Of a stretch of 64,000 bases of DNA, positions 48,991 through 57,662 are shown piece by piece. Below the pieces are notes generated by a model that had not been told where the DNA came from, made no database searches, and saw only the letters and a list, made by a program, of their open reading frames with translations. The DNA comes from Deltaproteobacteria bacterium (lineage in GTDB: Bacteria > Desulfobacterota > Binatia > UBA1149 > CAITLU01), in assembly GCA_016218925.1 (NCBI GenBank), contig JACRCR010000160.1, positions 25,718 to 89,717 of the forward strand, given 5' to 3'. A program made the position numbers and the translations under genes. Each line of letters opens with the position of its first letter. Within the stretch, counting starts at the first letter, position 1.

Positions 48991-49944
48991 ATGTTCGTTT
49001 TGCATAGCGTGGCGCCGCGGGCGAGCCGCACGGCGCAGTTCATGGCCCTGTTCCGGGCGCTCGAATCCTGCCGGCCGGCCACCCAGCGTCTGTTCTGCGA
49101 CCCGTACGCAACCCTCTTCTTGCCGCCGTCGCTGAGGCTGGCGGTGTGGGTCGCAAGCCTTCCGCTGGTCGGCGCGCTGGTCCCGTGGTTCATCGACCGC
49201 CGCTGGCCGGGCGCCAGATCCTCGGGTGCGGCGCGTACGCGATTGATCGACGACGAGGTAGGCGCGGCTTTGCGGCGCGGCATCGCTCAGGTCGTACTGC
49301 TCGGCGCCGGTTTCGACGCACGCGCCCATCGACTACCCGGCATCGAGCGCGCCCGCGTCTTCGAGGTCGATCGTTCAGCGACCATGGGCGCGAAGCTCGC
49401 GGCTCTGCGTTCACGCATGGAGCGGCTGCCCGACCACGTCGTGCCGGTCGAAGTGGACTTCGAGCGTAACGACCTGCAGCAGGCGCTGGCGGCGGCGGGC
49501 TTTCGCCGCGAGGTACCCGCGATGGTCGTCTGGGAGGGAGTGACTAACTATCTGACCGCCGAGGCGGTTGACGCCACGCTGCGGGCGATCGCCGAGCTGA
49601 CCGCACGGGGAAGCAGGCTGCTCTTCACTTACGTTCATCGCGGCGTGCTGGACGGCTCGACGTCTTTTGATCAGACACGGCGTCTGTCGGCGACACTGCG
49701 CAGGGTTGGTGAGCCGTGGAGATTCGGCCTGGATCCCGCCGAGGTCGGCGCCTACCTGGCGGCGCGCGGTTTTGAGTTGCTGGCGGACCAGGGCGCGCGG
49801 GAATACCGAGCCAGGTATTTCGGCGAGCCCGGGCAAGGCTACGAGTTCTATCGCGCGGCGCTGGCCGAGCGGGATCACCGCGGCGCCGGCGCAGCGAGCG
49901 AGCGCGAGGACGACTCGAGGACCAGACAGCCATGCCCAAAGTAA
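48991..49944 (+). CDS. Class I SAM-dependent methyltransferase (leucine carboxyl methyltransferase-like/TIGR00027 type)
   Basis: ASRTAQFMALFRALE; QVVLLGAGFDARAHRLPG; VFEVDRSATMGAKLAAL; VWEGVTNYLTAEAV. Confidence 0.92.
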   Translation: MFVLHSVAPRASRTAQFMALFRALESCRPATQRLFCDPYATLFLPPSLRLAVWVASLPLVGALVPWFIDRRWPGARSSGAARTRLIDDEVGAALRRGIAQVVLLGAGFDARAHRLPGIERARVFEVDRSATMGAKLAALRSRMERLPDHVVPVEVDFERNDLQQALAAAGFRREVPAMVVWEGVTNYLTAEAVDATLRAIAELTARGSRLLFTYVHRGVLDGSTSFDQTRRLSATLRRVGEPWRFGLDPAEVGAYLAARGFELLADQGAREYRARYFGEPGQGYEFYRAALAERDHRGAGAASEREDDSRTRQPCPK

Positions 49945-50555
49945 GCGATACGCATCGCGCCGCGCGGCGCCGGCAAGTCCTGGACGCGGCCACCGAATGC
50001 TTCGCGCGGCAGGGATTCCACCGCACGACGATGCAGGACATCGTGCGCGAGGCCGGACTCAGTGCCGGCGCGGTCTACGGATACTTCGCCGGCAAAGACG
50101 ACATCATCGAAGCGATCTCCGCCGAGCGGCACGAGCGCGAACGAGAACTCATCCGCCAGGCACGCGGCCTGCCCGCGGCGGAGGTCCTGCGGCGACTGGC
50201 GCGCGACTTCCTGGGAAGCCTGACCGAGCGCGACGAACAGAAGAGGCGCCGGGTAGGCGTGCAGGTCTGGGCCGAGGCGCTACGCGAGCCGCGAGTGATG
50301 CGCCTGGTTCGCCGCGGCATCGACGAGCCACTGCGCTTGCTGACGCAGGTGATCGAGCAGGCACAGGCGCGCGGCGAGATCGCGCCGGGGCTCGACGCGC
50401 AGGCGGTCTCGCGCGCGATCGTCGCGCTCTTTCACGGTTTCGTGCTGCAGCAGAGCTGGGATCCGCGCGTCAAAGTCGCGCCGTACCTGGCCGCTATCGA
50501 GGCGGTGATCGACGCCTTGCTCGCGCATCGAGGCGCCGCGGGCAAGAAAGCGTGA
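49932..50555 (+). CDS. TetR/AcrR-family regulator
   Basis: HRTTMQDIVREAGLSAGAVYGYFAGKDDIIEAI. Confidence 0.94.
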   Translation: MPKVSDTHRAARRRQVLDAATECFARQGFHRTTMQDIVREAGLSAGAVYGYFAGKDDIIEAISAERHERERELIRQARGLPAAEVLRRLARDFLGSLTERDEQKRRRVGVQVWAEALREPRVMRLVRRGIDEPLRLLTQVIEQAQARGEIAPGLDAQAVSRAIVALFHGFVLQQSWDPRVKVAPYLAAIEAVIDALLAHRGAAGKKA

Positions 50556-51220
50556 CGCGCTCGGGCGTCCTGTTCGCACTGCTCGCGGCCGCCGTGGTGC
50601 TGGCAGTCCTGGTGTTCGGTTCGGCACTGCGCGAGATCGATGCCGAGGCTGTAGCTGTCCGCGTGCGCGCCGCAGGTCCGCTCGGACCCGCCGCGTTGCT
50701 GCTGCTGCTGGTGCTCCAGTGCGTGGTCGCCCCGCTCCCGTCGGAGCCGGTGATGGTCGCGGCCGGGTTCGTCTACGGCCCGGTGTTCGGCTTCGCGATC
50801 TCCTGGCTGGGTGTCGTGCTGGGGGCCGGCGTCTGTTTCGGTCTCGCGCGTCGTTTCGGGCGCCCGCTCGTGTTGCGCTTCGTTCATGCCAGGCACCTCG
50901 ATGCGCTCGATGCCTATGTCGCCGATCGCGGCGTGGGTGCGGCCTTCGCGTTGGTGCTGTCGATCCGCCTGCTCGCGTTCATGTCGTTCGACATCGTCAG
51001 CTATGGCTGCGGGCTGACCGGCTTCCCGCTGCGCTGGTTCGTGCTGGCCAGCGGCCTCGGCGTCGTGCCTAAGGCTTTCGCGTTCACGTACGCGGGTGCC
51101 AGTGCCGCGTCGCGGCCCGGTTGGCTCGACGCCGTGATCCTCGCCGGCAGCTTCGGAGTGGTGTTTGCGGTCCCGTGGTTGGCGCGGCGCCTGTCGCGGC
51201 GCCGCGCGACCGGCGACTAA
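50552..51220 (+). CDS. TVP38/TMEM64 (DedA/VTT-like) membrane protein
   Basis: ORF 49667..51220; GTG start 50552 overlapping the TetR stop; VVAPLPSEPVMVAAGFVYGPVFGFAISWLGVVLGAG, multiple TM segments. Confidence 0.85.
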   Translation: MTRSGVLFALLAAAVVLAVLVFGSALREIDAEAVAVRVRAAGPLGPAALLLLLVLQCVVAPLPSEPVMVAAGFVYGPVFGFAISWLGVVLGAGVCFGLARRFGRPLVLRFVHARHLDALDAYVADRGVGAAFALVLSIRLLAFMSFDIVSYGCGLTGFPLRWFVLASGLGVVPKAFAFTYAGASAASRPGWLDAVILAGSFGVVFAVPWLARRLSRRRATGD

Positions 51221-51717
51221 CGCCGTGCAGCAAGACGCCCGCTGCGCGCGGCCAGCGCGAGTTGCAGAACTCGGCCGGCGGCGCGCGGCGACGCAGGCCG
51301 GCACGGTGGCGCTGGGGATGAGTCGATCTGCGGAGCCGGCCAAATGGCCATTCTCTCCTTGCCAGGATCCGGCCATGAGGGGTAGATTGCGGCCGCACTG
51401 CGTCGGCTGATCATCCGTCTTTGTCGGCAACAAGGAGGGGTCCGATGGCGGGATGATCCCAACTGCGGTTGCTCAGCGGCCCGAGTGGCCGCGCCGTTCA
51501 GCGGAGAAGGCGCGGTCGCTCGCGACGGCTGCATCTTGCTGCTCCTGGTAACTCCGAGTTCAAGTTGGCCGGCTTCGTCTCGTCGGAACCGTGACCGTGC
51601 TGTTGGTGCAATGCACGATCGGCGTCGCCGCGGCGCCGAACCAGCTCAGTGCGGGTGGTCGATCGTGACGGGGTCGGCGTGATCGCAACCAAGCAAACCG
51701 AGAAAGGGAGGTGTCTC

Positions 51718-52200
51718 ATGCCAAGAGTCGGGTCAGGGAAAGTGGCTGTCGCTCTGGGTGCGGTGCTGCTTTTCGCCAGTCAGGGCTGGGCGTTCAATCC
51801 TCAGCCCGAACCGCCGGGGATATTCGGCGTGGTGAGTAGTCAGAGCATCGGTGTGAACATCGTGAACGTCGGCGGCAAGCGCAACGAGACCTGTGACGTC
51901 AAGCTTCAGCTGCTGGATAGCGCCGGCGCGGTCGTGGAAGAACTTCAAGTCCGCGATCTTCAGGTGGCACGGTCCAGTTTGCTGGTGGTCGACGCCGGCC
52001 GGTTCGGTCTCGCGCCGGGGCAGCGCAAGCAGCTTCGTGCGGTGGTCGTGCCGCTCATTTCGCCGGCGCTGGGCCGTAGCTGCAACAGCCTGATGCTGCC
52101 TACTGTCGAGATCTTCGACACCACGACAGGAGAGTCCGGGTTGATCTTGAGTCCGGCGGTCTTGAAGGGATTCAATCCGCAGCCGGAACCTCCGGGGTGA
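51718..52200 (+). CDS. Secreted hypothetical protein flanked by FNPQPEPPG at both mature ends
   Basis: ATG 51718 after gggaggtg; signal peptide ending QGWA; FNPQPEPPG at 51793-51819 and at the extreme C-terminus 52171-52197. Confidence 0.85.
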   Translation: MPRVGSGKVAVALGAVLLFASQGWAFNPQPEPPGIFGVVSSQSIGVNIVNVGGKRNETCDVKLQLLDSAGAVVEELQVRDLQVARSSLLVVDAGRFGLAPGQRKQLRAVVVPLISPALGRSCNSLMLPTVEIFDTTTGESGLILSPAVLKGFNPQPEPPG

Positions 52201-52393
52201 TGCCTGGCGGCGCGGGCGCCGGCGAGGCCGGCGGATGCCATCCCATGCCGTTGACAGCCTCGAGACAGAAGGAAGAAAGTGGCGCGCCAAGCTCGCGGTG
52301 CCGGTGCCGCTCGCCGTGCGCGATCGTCGCCACACGTTCCGGTGTTTGACTGGAGGGGAGGCTCTCGAAGGTGTGACGTCTTCATCGACAACC

Positions 52394-52425
52394 GGCAGCC
52401 CCACGCGAGATCGCGCGTGGCTGCC
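52394..52425 (+). promoter_or_regulatory. 5'UTR stem-loop adjacent to the RBS of the 52440 gene
   Basis: GGCAG(CC)CCACGCG-AGATCG-CGCGTGGCTGCC: 12 paired bases with 2-nt bulge, followed by aagggg and ATG 52440. Confidence 0.6.
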
Positions 52426-52439
52426 AAGGGGAACCAGCA

Positions 52440-52925
52440 ATGAGAACGGTGAGTGTGGGTTTGTTGATCCTGCTGTTTGCGGCCACCACCGCGAATGCGG
52501 CAGGCTTGGGGCCGCGCAAAGCCAGTGACCTCGTGATGATCACCGCTTCGAACACCGATTGTCCCTTCGGCGGAGAGGCGATCGACCTGAGGTTCGCCGC
52601 CGATGGAACCACCAGCGCGCTCGTGATTCCGGCAGGGCAGGCGCTGGTGGTACAGAGCGTCCAGTGGCGGACGTTCGGTATCGTGGCGTACGAACATATC
52701 GAGCTTCTGCTGAGTCTGCAGACCGCCACCGGAGTCGCCACCGCAGTGGCCGGTGACGGCAGCATCTCGGATAGTCTGGGCGGCAACGCGGGGAGTATCC
52801 AGATCACTCCTGGGGTGATCGTTCGTCCCGGTCAGACACTGTGCACTACCTGCACGTCCGCGTTTTCCTCTCAGACGGTTCAATGCCTCGGCACTGCGCA
52901 GGGTTTTCTTACCAAGGACAAGTAG
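52440..52925 (+). CDS. Secreted Cys-containing hypothetical protein
   Basis: Signal peptide MRTVSVGLLILLFAATTANA; four Cys in the mature region. Confidence 0.7.
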   Translation: MRTVSVGLLILLFAATTANAAGLGPRKASDLVMITASNTDCPFGGEAIDLRFAADGTTSALVIPAGQALVVQSVQWRTFGIVAYEHIELLLSLQTATGVATAVAGDGSISDSLGGNAGSIQITPGVIVRPGQTLCTTCTSAFSSQTVQCLGTAQGFLTKDK

Positions 52926-52998
52926 CCGGCGGCCTGAGCCCGAGTAATGCCTCGCAGTTCCAGTCCGGCGAGAGCCTCGGCCCGGCGGCGGGCCGCGG

Positions 52999-54696
52999 TT
53001 ACTTGCCGGAACCGGTAAGGAAGTAGCGGACCGCGAGCAACGCGGCGATGGCGTAGAAGCACGACGAAACGACCGGGAATCCCACCACCGTCCAGGTCTG
53101 GAAGTCCAACGCGAGCGTCCCGCACAGCGCGGCTGCGGCGATCATCAGCGCCAGCCGGTTGCGCTCGTTCACGCGCGCGTAGCTGCGCTGGATTTCCTCG
53201 ATGTGGTTGATCTCGACGCCGAACTGAGCGCGGCCTGCACGTACGTCCTCGAGGATGGCACGCGAGGTATCGGGCAGGCCGCTGAGGGTGTCGGACAGGT
53301 CGCGGATCGCGTCGTAGGCGCTTCGCGCGAGCCGGCGCGGGCTGTAGCGCTCGGCCAGCAGCGCCGCGACGTAAGGCTGTACGGCCGCGGTGATGTCCAT
53401 GTCGGGGATCAACTGCTTGGCCACGCCTTCCATCGTGATCACGGCCTTGAACGTCATCGTGTAGTCGGCCGGCATCCGGATGCGATGCTTCAGCGCCATC
53501 GCCACCAGATCGGTGAAGAACGCGCTGAACTCGATCTCGCTGATCTTCTTTCCGCCGAAGCGATGTTCCATGCACTCGACCACGTCGGCCTCGAAAGGCT
53601 CGTACAGGCGAGTCGACTCCTTGCCGTGTACGCCGATCTTCCAGAACGTGCGCGCGACGGCGGGGAAGTCCTGGCTCACAAGCGCCGTCAGCAGATCGGC
53701 GAGGTGGTCGCGCTGGCGCATCGAGAGACTTCCGACCAGCCCGAAGTCGATGAAGCACAGCGTGTTGTCGTCGCGGACGAAGAGATTGCCTGGATGCAGA
53801 TCGCCGTGGAAGAAGCCGTCGGCGTGGATCATCTGAAGGACCGCGTTCAGCGCGGTGCGGACCACGCGATCGACGTCGAAACGATCCGGCGTGATCGACG
53901 AGATCTTGGTGCCGTCGATGAATTCCATCGTCAGCACGCAGGCGGCGCAGCGGTCGCGGTACGGGATCGGGAAGTGGACGCCGGGCTGGTCGCTGAAGTT
54001 GCGACGGAAGCGCTCGATGTGATCGAGTTCGTTGCCGAAGTCGATCTCGCGGCGGATCGCCCGCTCGAACTCGGATACGACGCCGACCGCCGAGTAAAGG
54101 CGCGCGTCGGGAAAATTGGCTTCCAGCGCGCGGGCGAGGAAGCCCATGATCTCCACGTCGGCTTCGATCTGCTTCTTGATGCCGGCGCGCTGGACCTTCA
54201 CCACGACCTCGACGTCGCGGCCGCGCAGGCGGGCGCGGTGAACCTGGGCTATCGACGCACTGGCCAGGGGTTCGGGACGGAAATCGTCGAAGAGATCCTC
54301 GATCGTGCCGCCCAGTTCCGCCTCGACGATCTTGCGGACGTCGTCGAACGGCATCGGCGGGACCGCGTCCTGCAGCGTCTTCAGTTCGTCGATCCACTCG
54401 GGCGGGAGCAGGTCGGGCCGGGTGGACAGGATCTGTCCGAGCTTGACGAATGTCGGCCCCAGTTCGTGGATGGCCAGCAACACGCGCCGCTGGATCGGGA
54501 GGTGTTCGTCGTCGCCGGCGCGCAGCTCGAACAGTTTCTTGACCAGCCACTCGTCGCGCAGGCTCAGTTGCTGCAGGAACGCGCCGAACCCGTGCCGTGC
54601 CAGTACGGCGACGATCTGGCGGAAGCGGCCTACGTCGCGGAACACGGCTTCGCCGCTGCGCAGATTCTCGTAGGCTCGCTGTAGGGTCGTTGACAT
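52999..54696 (-). CDS. ABC1/AarF/UbiB-family atypical kinase
   Basis: GPTFVKLGQILSTRPDLLP; FHGDLHPGNLFVRDDNTLCFIDFGLVGSL; C-terminal TM segments. Confidence 0.94.
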   Translation of the reverse strand: MSTTLQRAYENLRSGEAVFRDVGRFRQIVAVLARHGFGAFLQQLSLRDEWLVKKLFELRAGDDEHLPIQRRVLLAIHELGPTFVKLGQILSTRPDLLPPEWIDELKTLQDAVPPMPFDDVRKIVEAELGGTIEDLFDDFRPEPLASASIAQVHRARLRGRDVEVVVKVQRAGIKKQIEADVEIMGFLARALEANFPDARLYSAVGVVSEFERAIRREIDFGNELDHIERFRRNFSDQPGVHFPIPYRDRCAACVLTMEFIDGTKISSITPDRFDVDRVVRTALNAVLQMIHADGFFHGDLHPGNLFVRDDNTLCFIDFGLVGSLSMRQRDHLADLLTALVSQDFPAVARTFWKIGVHGKESTRLYEPFEADVVECMEHRFGGKKISEIEFSAFFTDLVAMALKHRIRMPADYTMTFKAVITMEGVAKQLIPDMDITAAVQPYVAALLAERYSPRRLARSAYDAIRDLSDTLSGLPDTSRAILEDVRAGRAQFGVEINHIEEIQRSYARVNERNRLALMIAAAALCGTLALDFQTWTVVGFPVVSSCFYAIAALLAVRYFLTGSGK

Positions 54697-54756
54697 CCGG
54701 AACGAGTACTCACCGACACAGTAACGGCGGAAGCGGTTCGCGTCTACCGCGCTTGA

Positions 54757-55653
54757 TCATGGCGACGGCTTCTGCGTGGCGTTCCTGACCATCGAAAGGA
54801 ACACCCCGGCCGCTGCGCTGAGACGTACGTCTTTGCGATAAAGCACGAACAGTTCTCGCGAGATCTGCATGTTCTGCGCTTTCACTACGGCGAGGCGGCC
54901 CGCCTGCACTTCCCAGTCGACCGCGATACGCGAGACTGCGGCGATGCCCAGGCCCGCGGCGACGGTGTGCTTGACCGCTTCGACGGAATCCAGCTCGAGA
55001 TAGGGCTGCCAGCTCGCGCCTCGTCGAACGAGCCACTGATCGAAAGCTCGCCTGGTTGCGGAGCCCTCCTCCCGGGCGATGTACTGGTCGTCGAGGATCT
55101 CCTGGATGGGCACCGCCCGCCGGCGCGCGAGGCGATGCGTCGGTGCAGCGATGAGACAGATGGCATCGTTCGCGAATACCTCGGTCGTCGTATGGTTCGT
55201 GTCGACGCGCTCTCCCACAAAGCCGAGATCGAGCTCGCCACGAACCACTTTGCCTTCGATCGCGCGCGAGTTGGCGATCTCGTAGCGAAGGTCCACGCCA
55301 GGATACTCGCCATGAAACGCGGCGAGCGTTGGCGGAAGCATGTACGTCCCGGGCGTGGAGCTGGCGCCCACGCGGATCTCGCCGCGGCGCAGTTGGCCCA
55401 GATCCTCGAGCGCGGCGCGCACGCTGCGGACCTGCCCGATCAGCCGCGCGCCCTCCTCGAGCAGCAGTTCTCCCTGGGCGGTCAGCCGCACGCGACGCCC
55501 AGCCTGCTGGAACAGCTTCACCCCGAGGTCTTCTTCGAGGCGCTGTACCTGCCGCGAGACGGCGGGCTGCGTGAGATGACGGACGGCGGCGGCCTCGGTG
55601 AAGCTGGCGGCGCGGGCCACGGCGAGAAAGGTCTCCAGATAATCTATATCCAT
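54757..55653 (-). CDS. LysR-family transcriptional regulator
   Basis: MDIDYLETFLAVARAASFTEAAAVRHLTQPAVSRQVQRLEEDLGVKLFQQ. Confidence 0.95.
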   Translation of the reverse strand: MDIDYLETFLAVARAASFTEAAAVRHLTQPAVSRQVQRLEEDLGVKLFQQAGRRVRLTAQGELLLEEGARLIGQVRSVRAALEDLGQLRRGEIRVGASSTPGTYMLPPTLAAFHGEYPGVDLRYEIANSRAIEGKVVRGELDLGFVGERVDTNHTTTEVFANDAICLIAAPTHRLARRRAVPIQEILDDQYIAREEGSATRRAFDQWLVRRGASWQPYLELDSVEAVKHTVAAGLGIAAVSRIAVDWEVQAGRLAVVKAQNMQISRELFVLYRKDVRLSAAAGVFLSMVRNATQKPSP

Positions 55654-55679
55654 GCCGGTTTGTCATCCGAAGGATAGAA

Positions 55680-55692
55680 ACAATTCATTTGT
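55680..55692. promoter_or_regulatory. Candidate LysR operator in the divergent promoter
   Basis: ACAA-TTCAT-TTGT inverted repeat in an AT-rich patch between divergent lysR and TSUP genes. Confidence 0.35.
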
Positions 55693-55726
55693 AGCATAGT
55701 GCCCTGAGCCCGTATGGTGCAAGCGG

Positions 55727-56539
55727 ATGCACGTCATGGATGGAAGCGCACCCGCGAGCCTCTTGATGTTGGTCGCCGGACTCGGATTCGGAGGCGGCGT
55801 GCTCTCGGGCCTGCTCGGCATCGGCGGCGGCATCCTGATGACCCCGCTGCTGCTCTTCGTCCCGGTGGCTTGCCGACTACCCGCGTTGGACATGCAGACG
55901 GTAGCCGGCCTGACGATCGTGCAGAGCCTGTTCGCCGGCCTGTCAGGACTCGCTTCGCACCGCGAACGCGGGAACGTCCATTTCGGCCTGGCCCTGTGGC
56001 TCGGCGGCACGATGGTGGTCACGGCGTTCGGTGGCGCGTGGTGGTCGAGGGACGTCAGCTCGGAAACGTTGCTCGCGCTCTTTGCGGGTCTTGCAGTAGC
56101 CGCTGCCTGCTTGATGCTCGTCCCGGCCGCCCACGCCGACGAAGAGCGCGGCGCGGATCGCGTCTCGTTCGGCAGAGCGCGCGCTGTCGCAGTCGGGATC
56201 GTGATCGGCTTCACCGGCGGTATGGTCGGCCAGAGCGGGGCTTTCATGGTGGTGCCCGCGACGATCCACTTCCTGCGGGTCCCCGTGCGAACGGCGATCG
56301 GCACCACGCTCGCCGTGGTAGTGCTGGCGGCGCTGGCGGGAACCGCAGGCAAACTTTCAACCGGGCAGGTCGTTCTGCCGCTGGTGCTGGCGCTCGTGCC
56401 TCCGACGATGATCGGTGCACGCATCGGCGCGCGGTGGAGCGGACGTCTGCGGCCGGATGTTCTGCGACGTGTGCTCGCGCTCGTCATCGCGGCTGCCGCG
56501 ATGCGGATCTGCTACGAACTTCTCACTCGCGCGACGTGA
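55727..56539 (+). CDS. TauE/SafE (TSUP) family membrane transporter
   Basis: GGGVLSGLLGIGGGILMTPLLLF; VGIVIGFTGGMVGQSGAFMVVPATIHFLRVP. Confidence 0.92.
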   Translation: MHVMDGSAPASLLMLVAGLGFGGGVLSGLLGIGGGILMTPLLLFVPVACRLPALDMQTVAGLTIVQSLFAGLSGLASHRERGNVHFGLALWLGGTMVVTAFGGAWWSRDVSSETLLALFAGLAVAAACLMLVPAAHADEERGADRVSFGRARAVAVGIVIGFTGGMVGQSGAFMVVPATIHFLRVPVRTAIGTTLAVVVLAALAGTAGKLSTGQVVLPLVLALVPPTMIGARIGARWSGRLRPDVLRRVLALVIAAAAMRICYELLTRAT

Positions 56540-56556
56540 CGAACAGGAGGACTGTG

Positions 56557-57651
56557 ATGAGCACCGAAGACAACCTCGACACGAAGACGATGACCGCCGC
56601 CGATGCGCCCGCAGCGTGCAGGCTCACGGAGATGAGCCACGGCGGTGGTTGAGGGTGCAAGATAGGGCCGGCGGCCCTACACGAAGCACTCAGCCATCTA
56701 CCGCTCATCACCGATCCGCGCGTGCTGGTGGGAATAAATACGGGCGACGACGCAGCGGTGATCCGCCTGCGTGATGACCTCGCGCTCGTCCTGACGGTGG
56801 ATTTTTTCACGCCGGTGGTGGACGACCCCTACGATTTCGGTCAGGTCGCGGCGGCGAATTCACTCAGCGACGTCTACGCGATGGGAGGAGTTCCACTCTC
56901 CGCGCTTTCGATCATCGGTTTCCCCGCTACGAGCACACCGCTCGACGTGATGGGACGCATTCTTCGGGGCGCGGCCGACAAGGCCAAGGAGGCCGGCATC
57001 GAGATCGTCGGCGGCCACTCGGTAGAGGATCCGGAGCCCAAGTTCGGTCTGGCTGTGACGGGGACGATCCATCCGGACCGGATACTAGCCAACCACGGGG
57101 CGCGGCCGGGCGACGCGTTGTTTCTCACCAAGCCTCTCGGATCCGGCGTTCTGACGACAGCGATCAAGCGCGGCCTGCTCGACCATGCCGAGATCGCTGA
57201 GGTCACGCGCGTGATGGCGACGCTGAACGCGGCAGCTTCCGAAGCAGCGCTCGGCGCGCAGGCGCACGCGTGTACCGACGTGACCGGCTTCGGGTTGCTC
57301 GGACACGTGCGTGGCATGCTCCAGGGTCGTGGTCTCGGTGTCAGCCTCGGCGCCGGCGCGATCCCGCGGCTCGGACGCGTCTCCGATCTCTTGCGCGACG
57401 GCGTGTGGCCCGGCGGAACGCAGCGCAATCTCGACTACTACGGCCCTTGGTTGCGGCTCGAACCCGGTGCGCCGCAGGACACGAGGCTCCTCGTCGCCGA
57501 CCCGCAAACTTCCGGCGGGCTGCTGATCGCGGTCGCACCGGATCGGGCCGGCGAGCTGGCCGATCGTTTGCGAGACCTCGGTGTCGAGGGTTGGGCCGAG
57601 ATCGGCCGGGTCACCGAAGAAGCCGGCGAAACGATATCGATCACAGCGTGA
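56557..57651 (+). CDS. selD: Selenide, water dikinase (selenophosphate synthetase), Sec-containing, in-frame TGA at 56650-56652
   Basis: ATG 56557 in frame through TGA to stop 57651: MSTEDNLDTKTMTAADAPAACRLTEMSHGGG-U-GCKIGPAALHEAL...VGINTGDDAAV...VDFFTPVVDDPYDFGQVAAANSLSDVYAMGG. Confidence 0.93.
56647..56695 (+). promoter_or_regulatory. Bacterial SECIS-like element of selD
   Basis: Lower stem GGTTGAG/CTCAGCC (one G-U) plus TGC/GCA, upper stem TAGGGCC/GGCCCTA, GGC apical loop; TGA lies in the lower stem, 17 nt before the loop. Confidence 0.8.
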
Positions 57652-57662
57652 CGGAGGAATCC

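Noticed and set aside
56557-57651. selD as pseudogene or frameshift, or starting at ATG 56722
   Set aside because: Frame is continuous across the single TGA, the TGA falls at the known Sec/Cys catalytic position, and a SECIS-like hairpin follows
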